The notes beneath the pieces were generated by a model, which saw only the letters and a list, made by a program, of their open reading frames with translations, searched no databases and was not told the origin of the DNA. From the NCBI GenBank assembly GCA_003233025.1, contig QIKS01000191.1:1-11352 (forward strand): 11,352 nucleotides of DNA, in the 5' to 3' direction. This DNA is from Hellea balneolensis. Lineage in GTDB: Bacteria > Pseudomonadota > Alphaproteobacteria > Caulobacterales > Maricaulaceae. Positions 1-7,397 of the stretch are shown one piece after another. The stretch's first letter is position 1, and every line of letters begins with the position of its first letter. The position numbers and the translations under genes were made by a program.

Positions 1-601
1 ACGAATTGAACCACCGGGCGCAAATCATCGCGCGTACGAAGACGCGCCCGTGATTTGATAAACCGGGGCCGCCTGGCCCGCAGCGCCTGATCTTCCAATA
101 TCCGGTACGCCCCGTCTTCAGGCACCACCCGCACACCATATTCCTCCAAAGCACTGCTGACCAACGCCATGAAATCCACTGCTTTCATCTCGCCAGAAGA
201 ACGCAATTGAACCACATCGGTAAGCTTGGCAACGCCCGGGCCGGTCACATAGGGAACTTTCAACATCTCGCCAAAAACAACATCAATAAATTCGGGCACG
301 ATAAGGGGGGAAACAAAAGCATCCACCTTGCCAACCGTGATACGCGGCGGGCGTCTGTTAATCCCGTCGCCCGCTCAAAGCCAGGCGCAATATTATCGCC
401 GGGAACGTCTGTATCCGTTGTGGTTTTTGGCGCACGAATAACCTGAGAAGCCAAAGATGATTGCTTTAAGGTTTGGCTTTCAATAGAGCCTTCCGCAGGG
501 TCAGCCGCGCCAAGATGCTCACATCCGGATAGGAAAATAACCCCCAGCACAGACAGGGACGCACCCAAAAAAAATGGTGGTTTTCCGTGTTTTTTAGCCA
601 T
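1..601 (-). pseudogene. gspD: T2SS secretin GspD, 5' part, frameshifted and cut by the window edge
   Basis: GspD forms the outer-membrane secretin channel of the type II secretion system. Translation from ATG at 601 (GGTGAG just upstream) gives a lipoprotein signal with a hydrophobic stretch and lipobox LSGC (Cys27), then a polar linker. That frame stops at 260. The secretin N0 domain is in the neighbouring frame (codons open from 374 to the left edge), with segments such as VPEFIDVVFGEMLKVPYV, a VVQLRSSGEM strand, YGVRVVPEDGAYRI and LRPVVQF. Joining the halves needs a -1 (or +2) shift inside 263-374. The best join by sense is near 345-362 in a GC-rich run, giving TDARR followed by ITVGKVDAF. 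No good start codon or signal peptide precedes the N0 frame, so two separate genes are unlikely. The gene is the last of the J-K-L-M-N-D run. It may be truly broken, or the shift may be a sequencing error. The family assignment is firm; the functional state is unknown. Confidence 0.8.
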
Positions 602-645
602 CTATCTCACCCAGCTTTCAATTCTTTTATGCAGTTTTATCATCT

Positions 646-1155
646 TCATTGGTTTCCAGGGTTTTCTTTTTCTTCGTGACCAACCTGACTTTCATAATTT
701 ACGACTTTAAATTCTTGCTCTTGGCCTTCATAAACAGCAATTACCCGCTCAAGGTCAATCATTTTTAATGTCCAGCCCGAGACAAGCGTCTCGCCAGCGC
801 CGGCAACGATATTCTGATTATCAGCCAAGCGCAAATGAACTTGTGGTAAGCCCCCAAGCGTCGAAACGGCAATAATTGTCGGAAAAGCGGGAACGCCTCC
901 CGCCCCTTCGGCAGGGTTTTGCGCGATAAGCGCCGCCCGTTTATCGGCTTCTGCCTGGGACAGGGGAAATAGACCGGACAATTTGAGCCGCTCGCTAATT
1001 GCGTCAAGCTCTCCAACATTTTCGCCCGCGCTTAAATCCTGCCACGGATCGGCGGCACTGGTGACGTCAACGACCGCCGGGCCAGCCTGCAGCCAGCCAA
1101 TGACCGCCGCCAAAACCAGAGCGCCGGCGCTTATTTTTATAAACCGCTCCCGCAT
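646..1155 (-). CDS. GspN/GspC-like T2SS inner-membrane clamp protein (PilP/HR-type domain)
   Basis: This is a 169-residue bitopic protein. It has a short basic cytoplasmic start, one membrane segment at about 7-24, a linker, and a small periplasmic beta domain at about 90-150 (PTIIAV, GGLPQVHLRL, AGETLVSGW, VIAVYEGQE). The pattern of an IIAV strand, a bound or variable loop, then G-W-x-x-x-x-I and V-x-V-x-x-G resembles the homology region (HR) of GspC and PilP. Those domains link the inner-membrane platform to the N0 domain of the secretin. Position supports the same role: it lies between gspM and gspD, the place taken by xpsN in xps-type T2SS clusters. The start ATG directly follows the gspM stop (TAGATG) and a GGAGGAG ribosome site lies in the end of gspM, so the two are probably translationally coupled. 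The symbol is left blank because GspN is used for unrelated proteins. Confidence 0.62.
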   Translation of the reverse strand: MRERFIKISAGALVLAAVIGWLQAGPAVVDVTSAADPWQDLSAGENVGELDAISERLKLSGLFPLSQAEADKRAALIAQNPAEGAGGVPAFPTIIAVSTLGGLPQVHLRLADNQNIVAGAGETLVSGWTLKMIDLERVIAVYEGQEQEFKVVNYESQVGHEEKENPGNQ

Positions 1156-1731
1156 CTAAAACTCCTCCGCGCTCGCCACTTCAACCCGCATCGGCACCCG
1201 CCCGGAAACAACCAAACGAGAAGGTCTGTTTTGACGAATGGTAACGGACATATCCATAGCGATAATATGAGGCGTGTTTTTCGTCAATGCGCTCAGCACA
1301 TCAATCACCCGTTCACCGTCGGGAATAAGTCCGCTCATTGTAAATTGCATAAAATCAACGGTGTCGATTGTGTCTGGCGGCGCAATATCGAGCTGTACAC
1401 TTGTCATATTTGCTGCGCCGGCAATCGCGCGCAGTGATTGTTGCAGGCTGGCATCAATGACCCCATTGGTCGCGCCTGTCCAAATCTTCTGTTGGGCATT
1501 TTCGTGAAATTGCTCGCTGATCTCAAACCGTTTCGCCCAAATATCTGTGCCTTGGATTTGCTCAAGCTGGGCCAGTTCCAATCGGGCTTCTTGCGCTTTT
1601 ACTTTCCTGGCCATTGTCGCCTCGGACAAATGCTGTGTGCCGAGCCAGGCGACAATAAATGCCAGCACCGTCAAGCCGTAAGCCGCTAAAGGCGTTATTT
1701 CTATATTTTTTATATCCGCAAGTCTTTTCAT
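1156..1731 (-). CDS. gspM: T2SS protein GspM
   Basis: This 191-residue protein has a short cytoplasmic N-terminus, a single membrane helix at about 13-31, an amphipathic, probably coiled-coil stretch rich in A, E, L and Q (about 35-85), and a C-terminal alpha/beta domain with strands such as VQLDIAP, VDFMQFTMSG, AMDMSVTI and LVVSGRVPMRV. This is the GspM/PilO layout. GspM pairs with GspL in the inner-membrane platform and helps seat the assembly ATPase GspE. Its start overlaps the gspL stop by 4 bases (ATGA) and its stop abuts the next start. Sequence identity in GspM is low across the family, so the call leans on architecture and on position between gspL and the GspN-like gene. Confidence 0.8.
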   Translation of the reverse strand: MKRLADIKNIEITPLAAYGLTVLAFIVAWLGTQHLSEATMARKVKAQEARLELAQLEQIQGTDIWAKRFEISEQFHENAQQKIWTGATNGVIDASLQQSLRAIAGAANMTSVQLDIAPPDTIDTVDFMQFTMSGLIPDGERVIDVLSALTKNTPHIIAMDMSVTIRQNRPSRLVVSGRVPMRVEVASAEEF

Positions 1732-2768
1732 GGCTGACCTGCTATTTGGTAGGCTTTGATATCTTGTTGCAACTTAGCCCTGATCACCAGGACATTACGT
1801 GCATTTAAGGTAACACTCACATCGCTTAACACGGCAATGCTTTCCAAGCTGGCCACCAGGCTTGGCCCGGAAATATCCGGCTGCCCGAACAGCAGGATTT
1901 CAAGATTGCCGGATTGTAAATTGGCGGAGCGAATAACCACATCATACTGCGCCACGACGTGCGCTAACCCGTCCAGGCCGTACATAATACCGTTTTTATC
2001 ACCCAAAACATCAAACTGGCGCGCCGCTGCCATATTGGCCAATGCTTTGCGTCTATCTGACAATATCAATGCTGAGGATTGGGACAGGGCAGCAATTTTA
2101 TCGTCCAGCTGTGCTGTGCGCACGGTATGACGCGCATATTGCGCCCCTTGGTAAAAATTTATGACAGCAAAAACAAGCGCGCCGCCAACGACAACGTTCA
2201 TAGGCGAGGCCAAATGGGCGAGCCTGTCTCTGTCAAAAGCCAAAACCGGCAAATTGCGGCGAAAAGGAACGGTTATAACCGCTGGTTGCGGCGGCAATTC
2301 GTCTCCCTCACCCAAAAAAGCAACCCGCATAAAAGCCTGCCATTGCCTTTGGCCCGGCTCCTTTGGCCACCAACGCGAGGCGCTTAAAAAGCCTTCATTC
2401 CAAACTTGGCCCTCAACCCCGTCCAGACATTGAACAAGCCGCACTCCTTCCTTACACCCCTCTCTGGCCAGACTTTCCGGCAAGGTGCGCCCGGTATAAT
2501 CGGACGGGGCGACATAGCACCAAACCCCGGCGTTTGAGCCGTGCCTGTTTTTGACAATCCGTATTTTATTTTCTCGCGGTAAAGCTTCCTTGCCAGCGCG
2601 CAAATACGCGGCCTGCAAAGCACTGCGCCCTTTGCCTTTAAGCATAATGCTTCGAAACGAACACTGGGCGCGAGGAATGACAAGCAGGCGTTGGCCCTTG
2701 GCCGACGCGCCGTCAAGGCTGCGGGCAGTACCGTTACTCAGCGCGATAAGACGGGGAGAAAACAACAT
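1728..2768 (-). CDS. gspL: T2SS protein GspL
   Basis: This 346-residue protein has a large cytoplasmic N-terminal part (about 1-185), one membrane segment at about 189-208 following a FDRDRLAHLASP stretch, and a periplasmic part with a coiled coil (about 212-250) and a ferredoxin-like C-terminal domain (VVIRSANLQSGNLEILLFG, then SDVSVTLNARNVLVIRA). That is the GspL plan: the cytoplasmic actin-like domain binds GspE, and the periplasmic end pairs with GspM. The N-terminal half is poorly conserved by eye. The start at 2768 lies within the last 35 bases of gspK with a GAAGA-type ribosome site. The next in-frame Met (residue 42) would cut into the domain, so 2768 is preferred. The end overlaps gspM by 4 bases. 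Confidence 0.82.
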   Translation of the reverse strand: MLFSPRLIALSNGTARSLDGASAKGQRLLVIPRAQCSFRSIMLKGKGRSALQAAYLRAGKEALPRENKIRIVKNRHGSNAGVWCYVAPSDYTGRTLPESLAREGCKEGVRLVQCLDGVEGQVWNEGFLSASRWWPKEPGQRQWQAFMRVAFLGEGDELPPQPAVITVPFRRNLPVLAFDRDRLAHLASPMNVVVGGALVFAVINFYQGAQYARHTVRTAQLDDKIAALSQSSALILSDRRKALANMAAARQFDVLGDKNGIMYGLDGLAHVVAQYDVVIRSANLQSGNLEILLFGQPDISGPSLVASLESIAVLSDVSVTLNARNVLVIRAKLQQDIKAYQIAGQP

Positions 2769-3765
2769 TCTTCAACTCACTAACAGGTCCAAGGTCAAAC
2801 TTCGAAGGGTCGTCTAACACAACCCTTTCGTAAATACAAAATTTTCCAAAAGGTTTGCTCAAAGCATTGACTTTACGCTCAATCTCAAGAGCGCGCTGCG
2901 TTAAGCGCCCGTCGGAGCCTTGATAGGTAAAACTAAACCGCATCACGCCTGAAGGATAGGTATCATTGGCAAAAATAGCTTCAATATCATCGCGAGCAAT
3001 ATCGTCCAGAGACACCCCTCTATCCAGCTCCAGAGCGCGCACCAAATCCGGGGCCGCGAAACTTTTCTTGACAACGAAAAGTGTCGGACTGAGGGTTGCT
3101 TGCTCTTTCAAGCGCTGCATGTCCAGGGTTTGCAGCGGCTGTGACCATTTCAGCACAGCCTCCAGTTCACCGTAACTGCGCAGGGGAGAATTTGTCGGTG
3201 GCAATTTGTTATGCAAGCGGTAGCTCGCCCGTTCAGCACCGCGAAATTGCCGCCTGTTATCCTCATCCCGGTAATCAACCAAAGTAGCGGCCATGGTTTT
3301 GGCCGCTTCCGGCTGGACACCCAAGCTGGTGATCAATTTTTCAAGCAATGCCAGATCAGCATTATTAAGTGCAACAAGCCCTGCCGCGTCCCTATAGTGG
3401 ACAATAACCGGGCCATAAGCCGTATCACTGCGCCTTACCCCCCCCGCAGCCGACCAAAATTCCGCGTCCGGACTTTCCCGCGCGCCCTTTGAAGGGCTGC
3501 CAAAAAGATCGCTGATATCGCGCTCGGCTTTTAAATCCAGCCCCCCTTCAACCGGAATGGCCGTCAGCACGGTAAAGATGGTTTCAGCTTCCGCGCTCAT
3601 CAACGCCCACTGGGCATTTGTTTCCTCTTGAATGGCAGTGATTAACCGGCTTGTATTTTCAGTTCTCTGAATAGCGATGATACTGGCCATGGACAAGATC
3701 GCGATGGCCACCAAAACATAGGGCAAAACAAATCCACTTTGCGGATGAACCCTAGAATCGACCAT
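2734..3765 (-). CDS. gspK: T2SS minor pseudopilin GspK
   Basis: GspK is the large minor pseudopilin thought to cap the pseudopilus tip with GspI and GspJ. From ATG at 3765 it has 343 residues: an 11-residue leader ending QSG, cleaved before Phe by prepilin peptidase, then a hydrophobic N-helix FVLPYVLVAIAILSM. Position +5 is Tyr, not Glu. Lack of Glu5 is typical of GspK and separates it from other pseudopilins. Later, LVALNNADLALLEKLITSLG matches the family's conserved L-N-N-A region, and the size fits GspK. I chose 3765 because GGAG lies 7 bases upstream and it puts the leader at normal length; the longer frame from 3837 would add an unlikely 24 residues wholly inside gspJ. The gene overlaps the gspJ end by 14 bases and the gspL start by 35. 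Confidence 0.88.
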   Translation of the reverse strand: MVDSRVHPQSGFVLPYVLVAIAILSMASIIAIQRTENTSRLITAIQEETNAQWALMSAEAETIFTVLTAIPVEGGLDLKAERDISDLFGSPSKGARESPDAEFWSAAGGVRRSDTAYGPVIVHYRDAAGLVALNNADLALLEKLITSLGVQPEAAKTMAATLVDYRDEDNRRQFRGAERASYRLHNKLPPTNSPLRSYGELEAVLKWSQPLQTLDMQRLKEQATLSPTLFVVKKSFAAPDLVRALELDRGVSLDDIARDDIEAIFANDTYPSGVMRFSFTYQGSDGRLTQRALEIERKVNALSKPFGKFCIYERVVLDDPSKFDLGPVSELKNVVFSPSYRAE

Positions 3766-4399
3766 CGGTGAGCTCCTGACGGAATGGCGGCTCATGGGCA
3801 CCGGAGATCGGGGCAATCCAATCAATGAGCACCTCACCTACCTGCCCTCGAAGCCGGATAGCCAAAGGCAATTGCGCCATAGTCATAAAATTTTCGTCGT
3901 CAAAAAACCCAGGCGCAGGAATTTCGGCAGGTGGCCAGATTTCATACCAATGATGATCCTCACCAAGATATGAAAAAGAAGCCCGGTCAACATGGAAATT
4001 TTTGAGCGTCCACATATTTGTCGGCGTGGTTATCTGCAAATCAACACCGTCAGAACCGCCACCGACTAACACAAAGCTAAACGCCATCAGCACTTCGTCC
4101 TGCTCGGACGGCAGGCCCGTAGACAGACCTGAAAACTGGTTCGCGTCGCCTTTAAAAAAGGCGTCCGCTTGCTCTGGCCAAGCGGGTGTTAATCCGGCAA
4201 TACTGCGCCGAAATGTCTTGCGCGCAATGGCTTCCTCCAAGGTTCTTTCCCCGGCAGATACCGCCCCGTCCGTGACGCGCAGCAACGTGCCCGTCGATTG
4301 AAAAAGCGCCAGGGATGCGAGAGACATAATGGCAAGAGCGATTAGGGTTTCCAAAAGTGTGAACCCTGATTGCAAACGCCCTATTGATCCTTGTTTCAT
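3752..4399 (-). CDS. gspJ: T2SS minor pseudopilin GspJ
   Basis: This is a 215-residue prepilin-like protein. The leader MKQGSIGRLQSG is followed by FTLLETLIALAIMSLASLALF, a textbook class III signal: Gly before the cut, Phe +1, Glu +5. After the N-helix comes a mixed globular domain with late strands such as LPLAIRLRG and VGEVLIDWIAP, as expected for GspJ. GspJ joins GspI and GspK at the pseudopilus tip. Being directly before gspK and lacking the GspG or GspH signatures supports J. The ATG at 4399 is preferred over TTG at 4405 because AGGA lies 6 bases upstream of it. It is the first gene of the leftward gsp operon here, so gspG, gspH, gspI and gspE must lie elsewhere, outside the window. Confidence 0.84.
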   Translation of the reverse strand: MKQGSIGRLQSGFTLLETLIALAIMSLASLALFQSTGTLLRVTDGAVSAGERTLEEAIARKTFRRSIAGLTPAWPEQADAFFKGDANQFSGLSTGLPSEQDEVLMAFSFVLVGGGSDGVDLQITTPTNMWTLKNFHVDRASFSYLGEDHHWYEIWPPAEIPAPGFFDDENFMTMAQLPLAIRLRGQVGEVLIDWIAPISGAHEPPFRQELTDGRF

Positions 4400-4405
4400 T
4401 CCCAA

Positions 4406-4409
4406 TCCT
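4406..4409 (-). promoter_or_regulatory. Ribosome binding site of gspJ
   Basis: AGGA (minus strand) lies 6 bases before ATG 4399. A TTG at 4405 is in frame but sits only 1 base from this site at the wrong spacing, so the site decides the start. Confidence 0.5.
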
Positions 4410-4433
4410 AACCCACAACAAATCCAGGCGCAA

Positions 4434-4463
4434 ATTTTAACTGATCTTGTTTACACATGCGAA
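4434..4463 (-). promoter_or_regulatory. Candidate sigma70-type promoter for the gspJKLM-N-D operon
   Basis: On the minus strand, TTCGCA (4463-4458; four of six matches to TTGACA) is followed after 18 bases by TAAAAT (4439-4434; five of six matches to TATAAT). It lies in the 88-base divergent gap between gspJ and the sulfotransferase gene and would give a leader of roughly 28 bases. This is consensus matching by eye only. I saw no equally good pair for the rightward gene in the same gap. Confidence 0.3.
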
Positions 4464-4487
4464 TTTATGGCCTAGTCCGTCTTAACC

Positions 4488-5189
4488 ATGACAACACTCT
4501 CACCAATTCTCATCCTTGGCATGCACCGCTCCGGCACGTCTTGTCTGGCGGGATGCTTGCAAGAAGCGGGCTTGTTTCTTGGTGATGTCAACACCGAGGC
4601 CGGATTTAACAAAAAAGGCAATCGGGAAAACCAAACCGTCATGGCCCTGCATGACGCCGTCTTAAAACGCACAAAAAACACATGGGACAAACCGCCACAA
4701 ACCGAACCGAAATGGAGCAAGCCGCATGCGGCAAGGTTGGAAAAATTTATTGCAAAAATGCCGGCAAGGAAAATATGGGGCGTGAAAGATCCACGGGCTT
4801 TGTTGCTTATATCAGGGTGGGAAGCCATCTGCGCGCCCCATTTTATCGGTACGTTCAGACACCCCGAACAAACCGCCGCGTCTCTTGTCCACAGGGCCAA
4901 AGCCTGGGAACAACCCATGACAAAGACAGATGCTTATGATTTGTGGGAAATCTATAATATGAAATTGCTAACTCTCTATGCCCGCAAGCCCTTTGATATT
5001 ATTCGCTATGACATACCCATTGACGATTATCATACGAAGCTGGCAAAAGCTTGCGCAAAACTGGGGCTGCAATTCCCCCAAAACCCGACATTCAGAAGCG
5101 CCTCTTTACACAATCATGATGATGGTCAGGCAAAAATACCAAGCCAGCTCAAGGTAATATGGGAGGCTCTCAATGCCGTGGCTCGCTAA
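4488..5189 (+). CDS. P-loop sulfotransferase family protein
   Basis: This 233-residue, probably cytoplasmic protein is predicted to transfer sulfate from PAPS to an acceptor, most likely a glycan given the neighbours. The N-terminal strand PILIL leads into the 5'-phosphosulfate loop GMHRSGTS (11-18). GVKDPR (98-103) and TFRHPEQTAASL (122-133) match the downstream core and the 3'-phosphate-binding region (conserved Arg and a Ser/Thr-rich helix start). KKGNRENQTVMALHD (42-56) resembles the segment after the P-loop in bacterial homologues. The size is on the short side but looks complete. No clear Shine-Dalgarno precedes ATG 4488, yet this start is needed to keep the first strand. The stop overlaps the next gene by 17 bases, so the two are almost certainly co-translated. 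The acceptor cannot be told from sequence. Confidence 0.85.
   Translation: MTTLSPILILGMHRSGTSCLAGCLQEAGLFLGDVNTEAGFNKKGNRENQTVMALHDAVLKRTKNTWDKPPQTEPKWSKPHAARLEKFIAKMPARKIWGVKDPRALLLISGWEAICAPHFIGTFRHPEQTAASLVHRAKAWEQPMTKTDAYDLWEIYNMKLLTLYARKPFDIIRYDIPIDDYHTKLAKACAKLGLQFPQNPTFRSASLHNHDDGQAKIPSQLKVIWEALNAVAR
5161..5166 (+). promoter_or_regulatory. Strong ribosome binding site inside the sulfotransferase gene
   Basis: GGGAGG sits 6 bases before ATG 5173 and within the coding sequence of the upstream gene. It fixes the glycosyltransferase start despite the 17-base overlap. The two other rightward genes lack a visible Shine-Dalgarno. Confidence 0.6.
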
Positions 5190-6126
5190 GAAAAAACCCC
5201 TCATCAGCGTTATCATCATTGCCTATAATATGGCCCGTGAAATCCCGCGTACCGTGCAATCATTTTTGCCTGGCTATCAGCAAGGGGTTGGCGCAGACGA
5301 AATTGAAATTATCGTCATGGAAAATGGCTCCCCTGATCCTGTCCCCGAAGATATCATCGCAAGCTGGCCGAAAAATGTGCGCTATGTAAACGTACAAAAC
5401 CCGCATCCTTCGCCCGCCCAAGCTTTAAACCAGGGGATCGCTATGGCGCGTGGCAATTGGGTTTGTCCGGTGATTGACGGGGCGCGCATGGTCACGCCCG
5501 GGATTTTTAAAGACGCAAAAATATTGATGGACTGCTATGACAACCCTCTCATCGCCACATTGGGGTTTCATCTGGGTGATAAAGTTCAGCAAGAAAATAT
5601 AAAATACGGCTATAACCAAGACGCCGAAGACGCGTTATTGCGCTCTATTGACTGGCCCAATTTTCCCTATCGTCTGTTTAATATTGCTGCCCTCGGTGGC
5701 TCCGCCAGAGGGGCATGGCTCAACGCCATTGCAGAAAGCAATGTTTTGGTGATGAAAAAAAGCTTTTATCAACAATTGGGCGGCTATGACCCCGCTTTTG
5801 ATATCCCTGGCGGCGGGCTGGTTAATCTGGATTTCTTCAAACGCGCCATTGATCATGCCGACAGCCACTATGTCTTACTGCTCGCAGAGGGCAGTTTTCA
5901 CCAATATCACGGCGGTGTGACAACATCACGGCCCGTGGGCGAAACCAGCCTTGAAGATAAAACCCGCACCACATGGGAGATTTACGCAGAGCAATACGAA
6001 AATATTCGCGGAGTTCCCTATAGTACTTCCTTACAAATACCGATAATTTATGGTCAAATGCGGCCAGAAATTCTTCGCATTATGGTTGAGGCCACCTCGC
6101 ATATTCACACCCCCTCACAGAACTGA
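5173..6126 (+). CDS. Glycosyltransferase family 2 (GT-A fold)
   Basis: This 317-residue GT-A enzyme would move a sugar from a nucleotide-sugar donor to a growing glycan on the cytoplasmic side. Seen are ISVIIIAYNM (11-20), IEIIVMENGSPD (44-55), the donor-site run SPAQALNQGIAMARGNWV (80-97), and PVIDGARM (99-106) where the DxD metal motif normally sits. The second Asp is replaced (Asp-Gly-Ala). The C-terminal half has LGGYDPAFDIPGGGLVNLDF, comparable to the acceptor-side GG-x-D and ED-like motif region of GT2 enzymes, with Leu-Asp where Glu-Asp is common. A strong GGGAGG lies 6 bases before ATG 5173, inside the end of the sulfotransferase gene. The two genes probably act on the same glycan. 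Donor and acceptor are unknown. Confidence 0.85.
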   Translation: MPWLAKKKPLISVIIIAYNMAREIPRTVQSFLPGYQQGVGADEIEIIVMENGSPDPVPEDIIASWPKNVRYVNVQNPHPSPAQALNQGIAMARGNWVCPVIDGARMVTPGIFKDAKILMDCYDNPLIATLGFHLGDKVQQENIKYGYNQDAEDALLRSIDWPNFPYRLFNIAALGGSARGAWLNAIAESNVLVMKKSFYQQLGGYDPAFDIPGGGLVNLDFFKRAIDHADSHYVLLLAEGSFHQYHGGVTTSRPVGETSLEDKTRTTWEIYAEQYENIRGVPYSTSLQIPIIYGQMRPEILRIMVEATSHIHTPSQN

Positions 6127-6194
6127 TATTTCTTTTGACAACACCCCTTGGATAAAACCTCGCCTTGGCGATAAAAAACTGATACCCCCAGCCC

Positions 6195-7397
6195 ATGGCC
6201 AAATACCGATATAAAGCCTTGAACCAAAAAGGAGACACAGTGCGCGGTGTCATTGACGCCGCGTCGCAAGAAGCCGCCTATGATATGGTGCAAGCCCGCT
6301 CGCTAGATGTGTTCAAATTGAGCAAAGTATCTGAGAACGTTCAACTTTTTAAAGCTCGCGGCAAAACCAAACGCAAAGATATGGCCCGCTATATTCGCCA
6401 GCTCGCCACCTTGCTCGGCGCCGGGGTGACGCTTTTGGACGCCCTCAAAAGCCTGTCCAAATCCAACGCCCACCCTGCTTTGGCCAATGCATCCAACGCC
6501 CTGCGCAAGGATTTGCGCGCCGGCAAGCGCCTGTCCGCAGCTATGGAAAAGCACTTGCCCACCCTCCCCCCTTATGTGGCAAGGCTTGCCGAGCTGGGCG
6601 AGGCAACCGGGCGTTCGGCAAAAGCGCTTACCGACGCGGCTGACCGCATGGAATATGAAGAAAATTTGCGCACGGAAATTCGCACTGCCCTGTCCTATCC
6701 GGTTTTCTTAAGCGTCATTGGCAGTGTGATTGTCTTTTTGCTGTTTTTGTTCGTTGTGCCCAGATTTGGCGCTTTGATTGGATCCAAAAGCGACAGCCTG
6801 CCGGCCATGTCCAAATTTGTCATCAGCGCCGGCACGGGCTTGCGTGATAATCTCGTCCCGACACTGGCCGTATTTGGCGCCCTCATGGGCGGACTGATTT
6901 TTGTAACCCGTCAGCAGAAGGCGCGAAGACGGGTGCGCAGCCTGTTTGAAACCCTGCCGGTCATTGGCCCGGTGCTTATTCAATCAGAGCTGGGCGGTTG
7001 GGCGCGCACGGTCGGCATTGCCCTTGATAATGGGGCTGATCTGCTCTCGGCCCTCCGGCTCGGGCAATTTGGCCTGCGCTCCGAACGACTGCGCCAAGGC
7101 TTTGACAGGGCGCGCATCGATATCCGGGCCGGGCGCAATATTGATGAGGTATTGGCCGAAGCCGTGCCGGATTTTGACCCCCTTGCCATTGACCTCATTC
7201 GAACCGGGCGCACGTCGGGCAGCCTGGCGGACATGTTGTTATTTATTGGCAAAACTCAGGAAAAAGAAGCACGAGAATTATCCAAACGCCTGGCCACCCT
7301 CGCCGAACCGATCGCGATTTTGGTGATTGCCGGGATTGTCGGCACGGTTGTGATCAGCATCGTCATGGCTATGACCAGCTTGTATGATTTTGGTTAA
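6195..7397 (+). CDS. gspF: T2SS inner-membrane platform protein GspF
   Basis: GspF is the polytopic core of the T2SS assembly platform. It contacts the ATPase GspE and drives pseudopilus growth. The 400-residue length is usual. The N-terminus MAKYRYKALNQKGDTVRGVI is a classic start for the family. Two repeated cytoplasmic helical domains follow (about 65-165 and 265-365). The first carries RQLATLLGAGVTLLDAL and GEATGR (135-140); the second WARTVGIALDNGADLLSAL and GRTSGSL (338-344). Membrane helices are at about 168-189, 219-237 and 370-395. The gene is on the strand opposite the other gsp genes and 1.8 kb from gspJ, with two glycan genes between. No Shine-Dalgarno is visible before ATG 6195. 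The 68-base gap upstream holds no convincing promoter, so it may be transcribed with the glycosyltransferase. The last codons lie in a 14-bp tandem repeat. Confidence 0.95.
   Translation: MAKYRYKALNQKGDTVRGVIDAASQEAAYDMVQARSLDVFKLSKVSENVQLFKARGKTKRKDMARYIRQLATLLGAGVTLLDALKSLSKSNAHPALANASNALRKDLRAGKRLSAAMEKHLPTLPPYVARLAELGEATGRSAKALTDAADRMEYEENLRTEIRTALSYPVFLSVIGSVIVFLLFLFVVPRFGALIGSKSDSLPAMSKFVISAGTGLRDNLVPTLAVFGALMGGLIFVTRQQKARRRVRSLFETLPVIGPVLIQSELGGWARTVGIALDNGADLLSALRLGQFGLRSERLRQGFDRARIDIRAGRNIDEVLAEAVPDFDPLAIDLIRTGRTSGSLADMLLFIGKTQEKEARELSKRLATLAEPIAILVIAGIVGTVVISIVMAMTSLYDFG

Noticed and set aside
305..310. Run of six C on the coding strand of gspD as a phase-variation or recoding site
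   Set aside because: It is too short for typical homopolymer phase variation, and no proper slippery heptamer lies in frame. Adding a base here would keep the non-GspD-like frame for about 15 codons of the N0 start, so the shift is better placed upstream.
207..446. 79-codon plus-strand frame opposite gspD
   Set aside because: It is a shadow of the secretin coding region with no supporting motif or ribosome site.
3766..3837. Longer start for gspK
   Set aside because: It would lie entirely inside gspJ, give an overlong prepilin leader, and lacks the ribosome site found before ATG 3765.
6135..6163. TTGACA as a -35 box of a gspF promoter
   Set aside because: No acceptable -10 sequence lies 16-18 bases downstream.
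6160..6172. Small hairpin TCGCC-TT-GGCGA as a terminator after the glycosyltransferase gene
   Set aside because: The loop is only two bases, the stem is short and no T-run follows on either strand.
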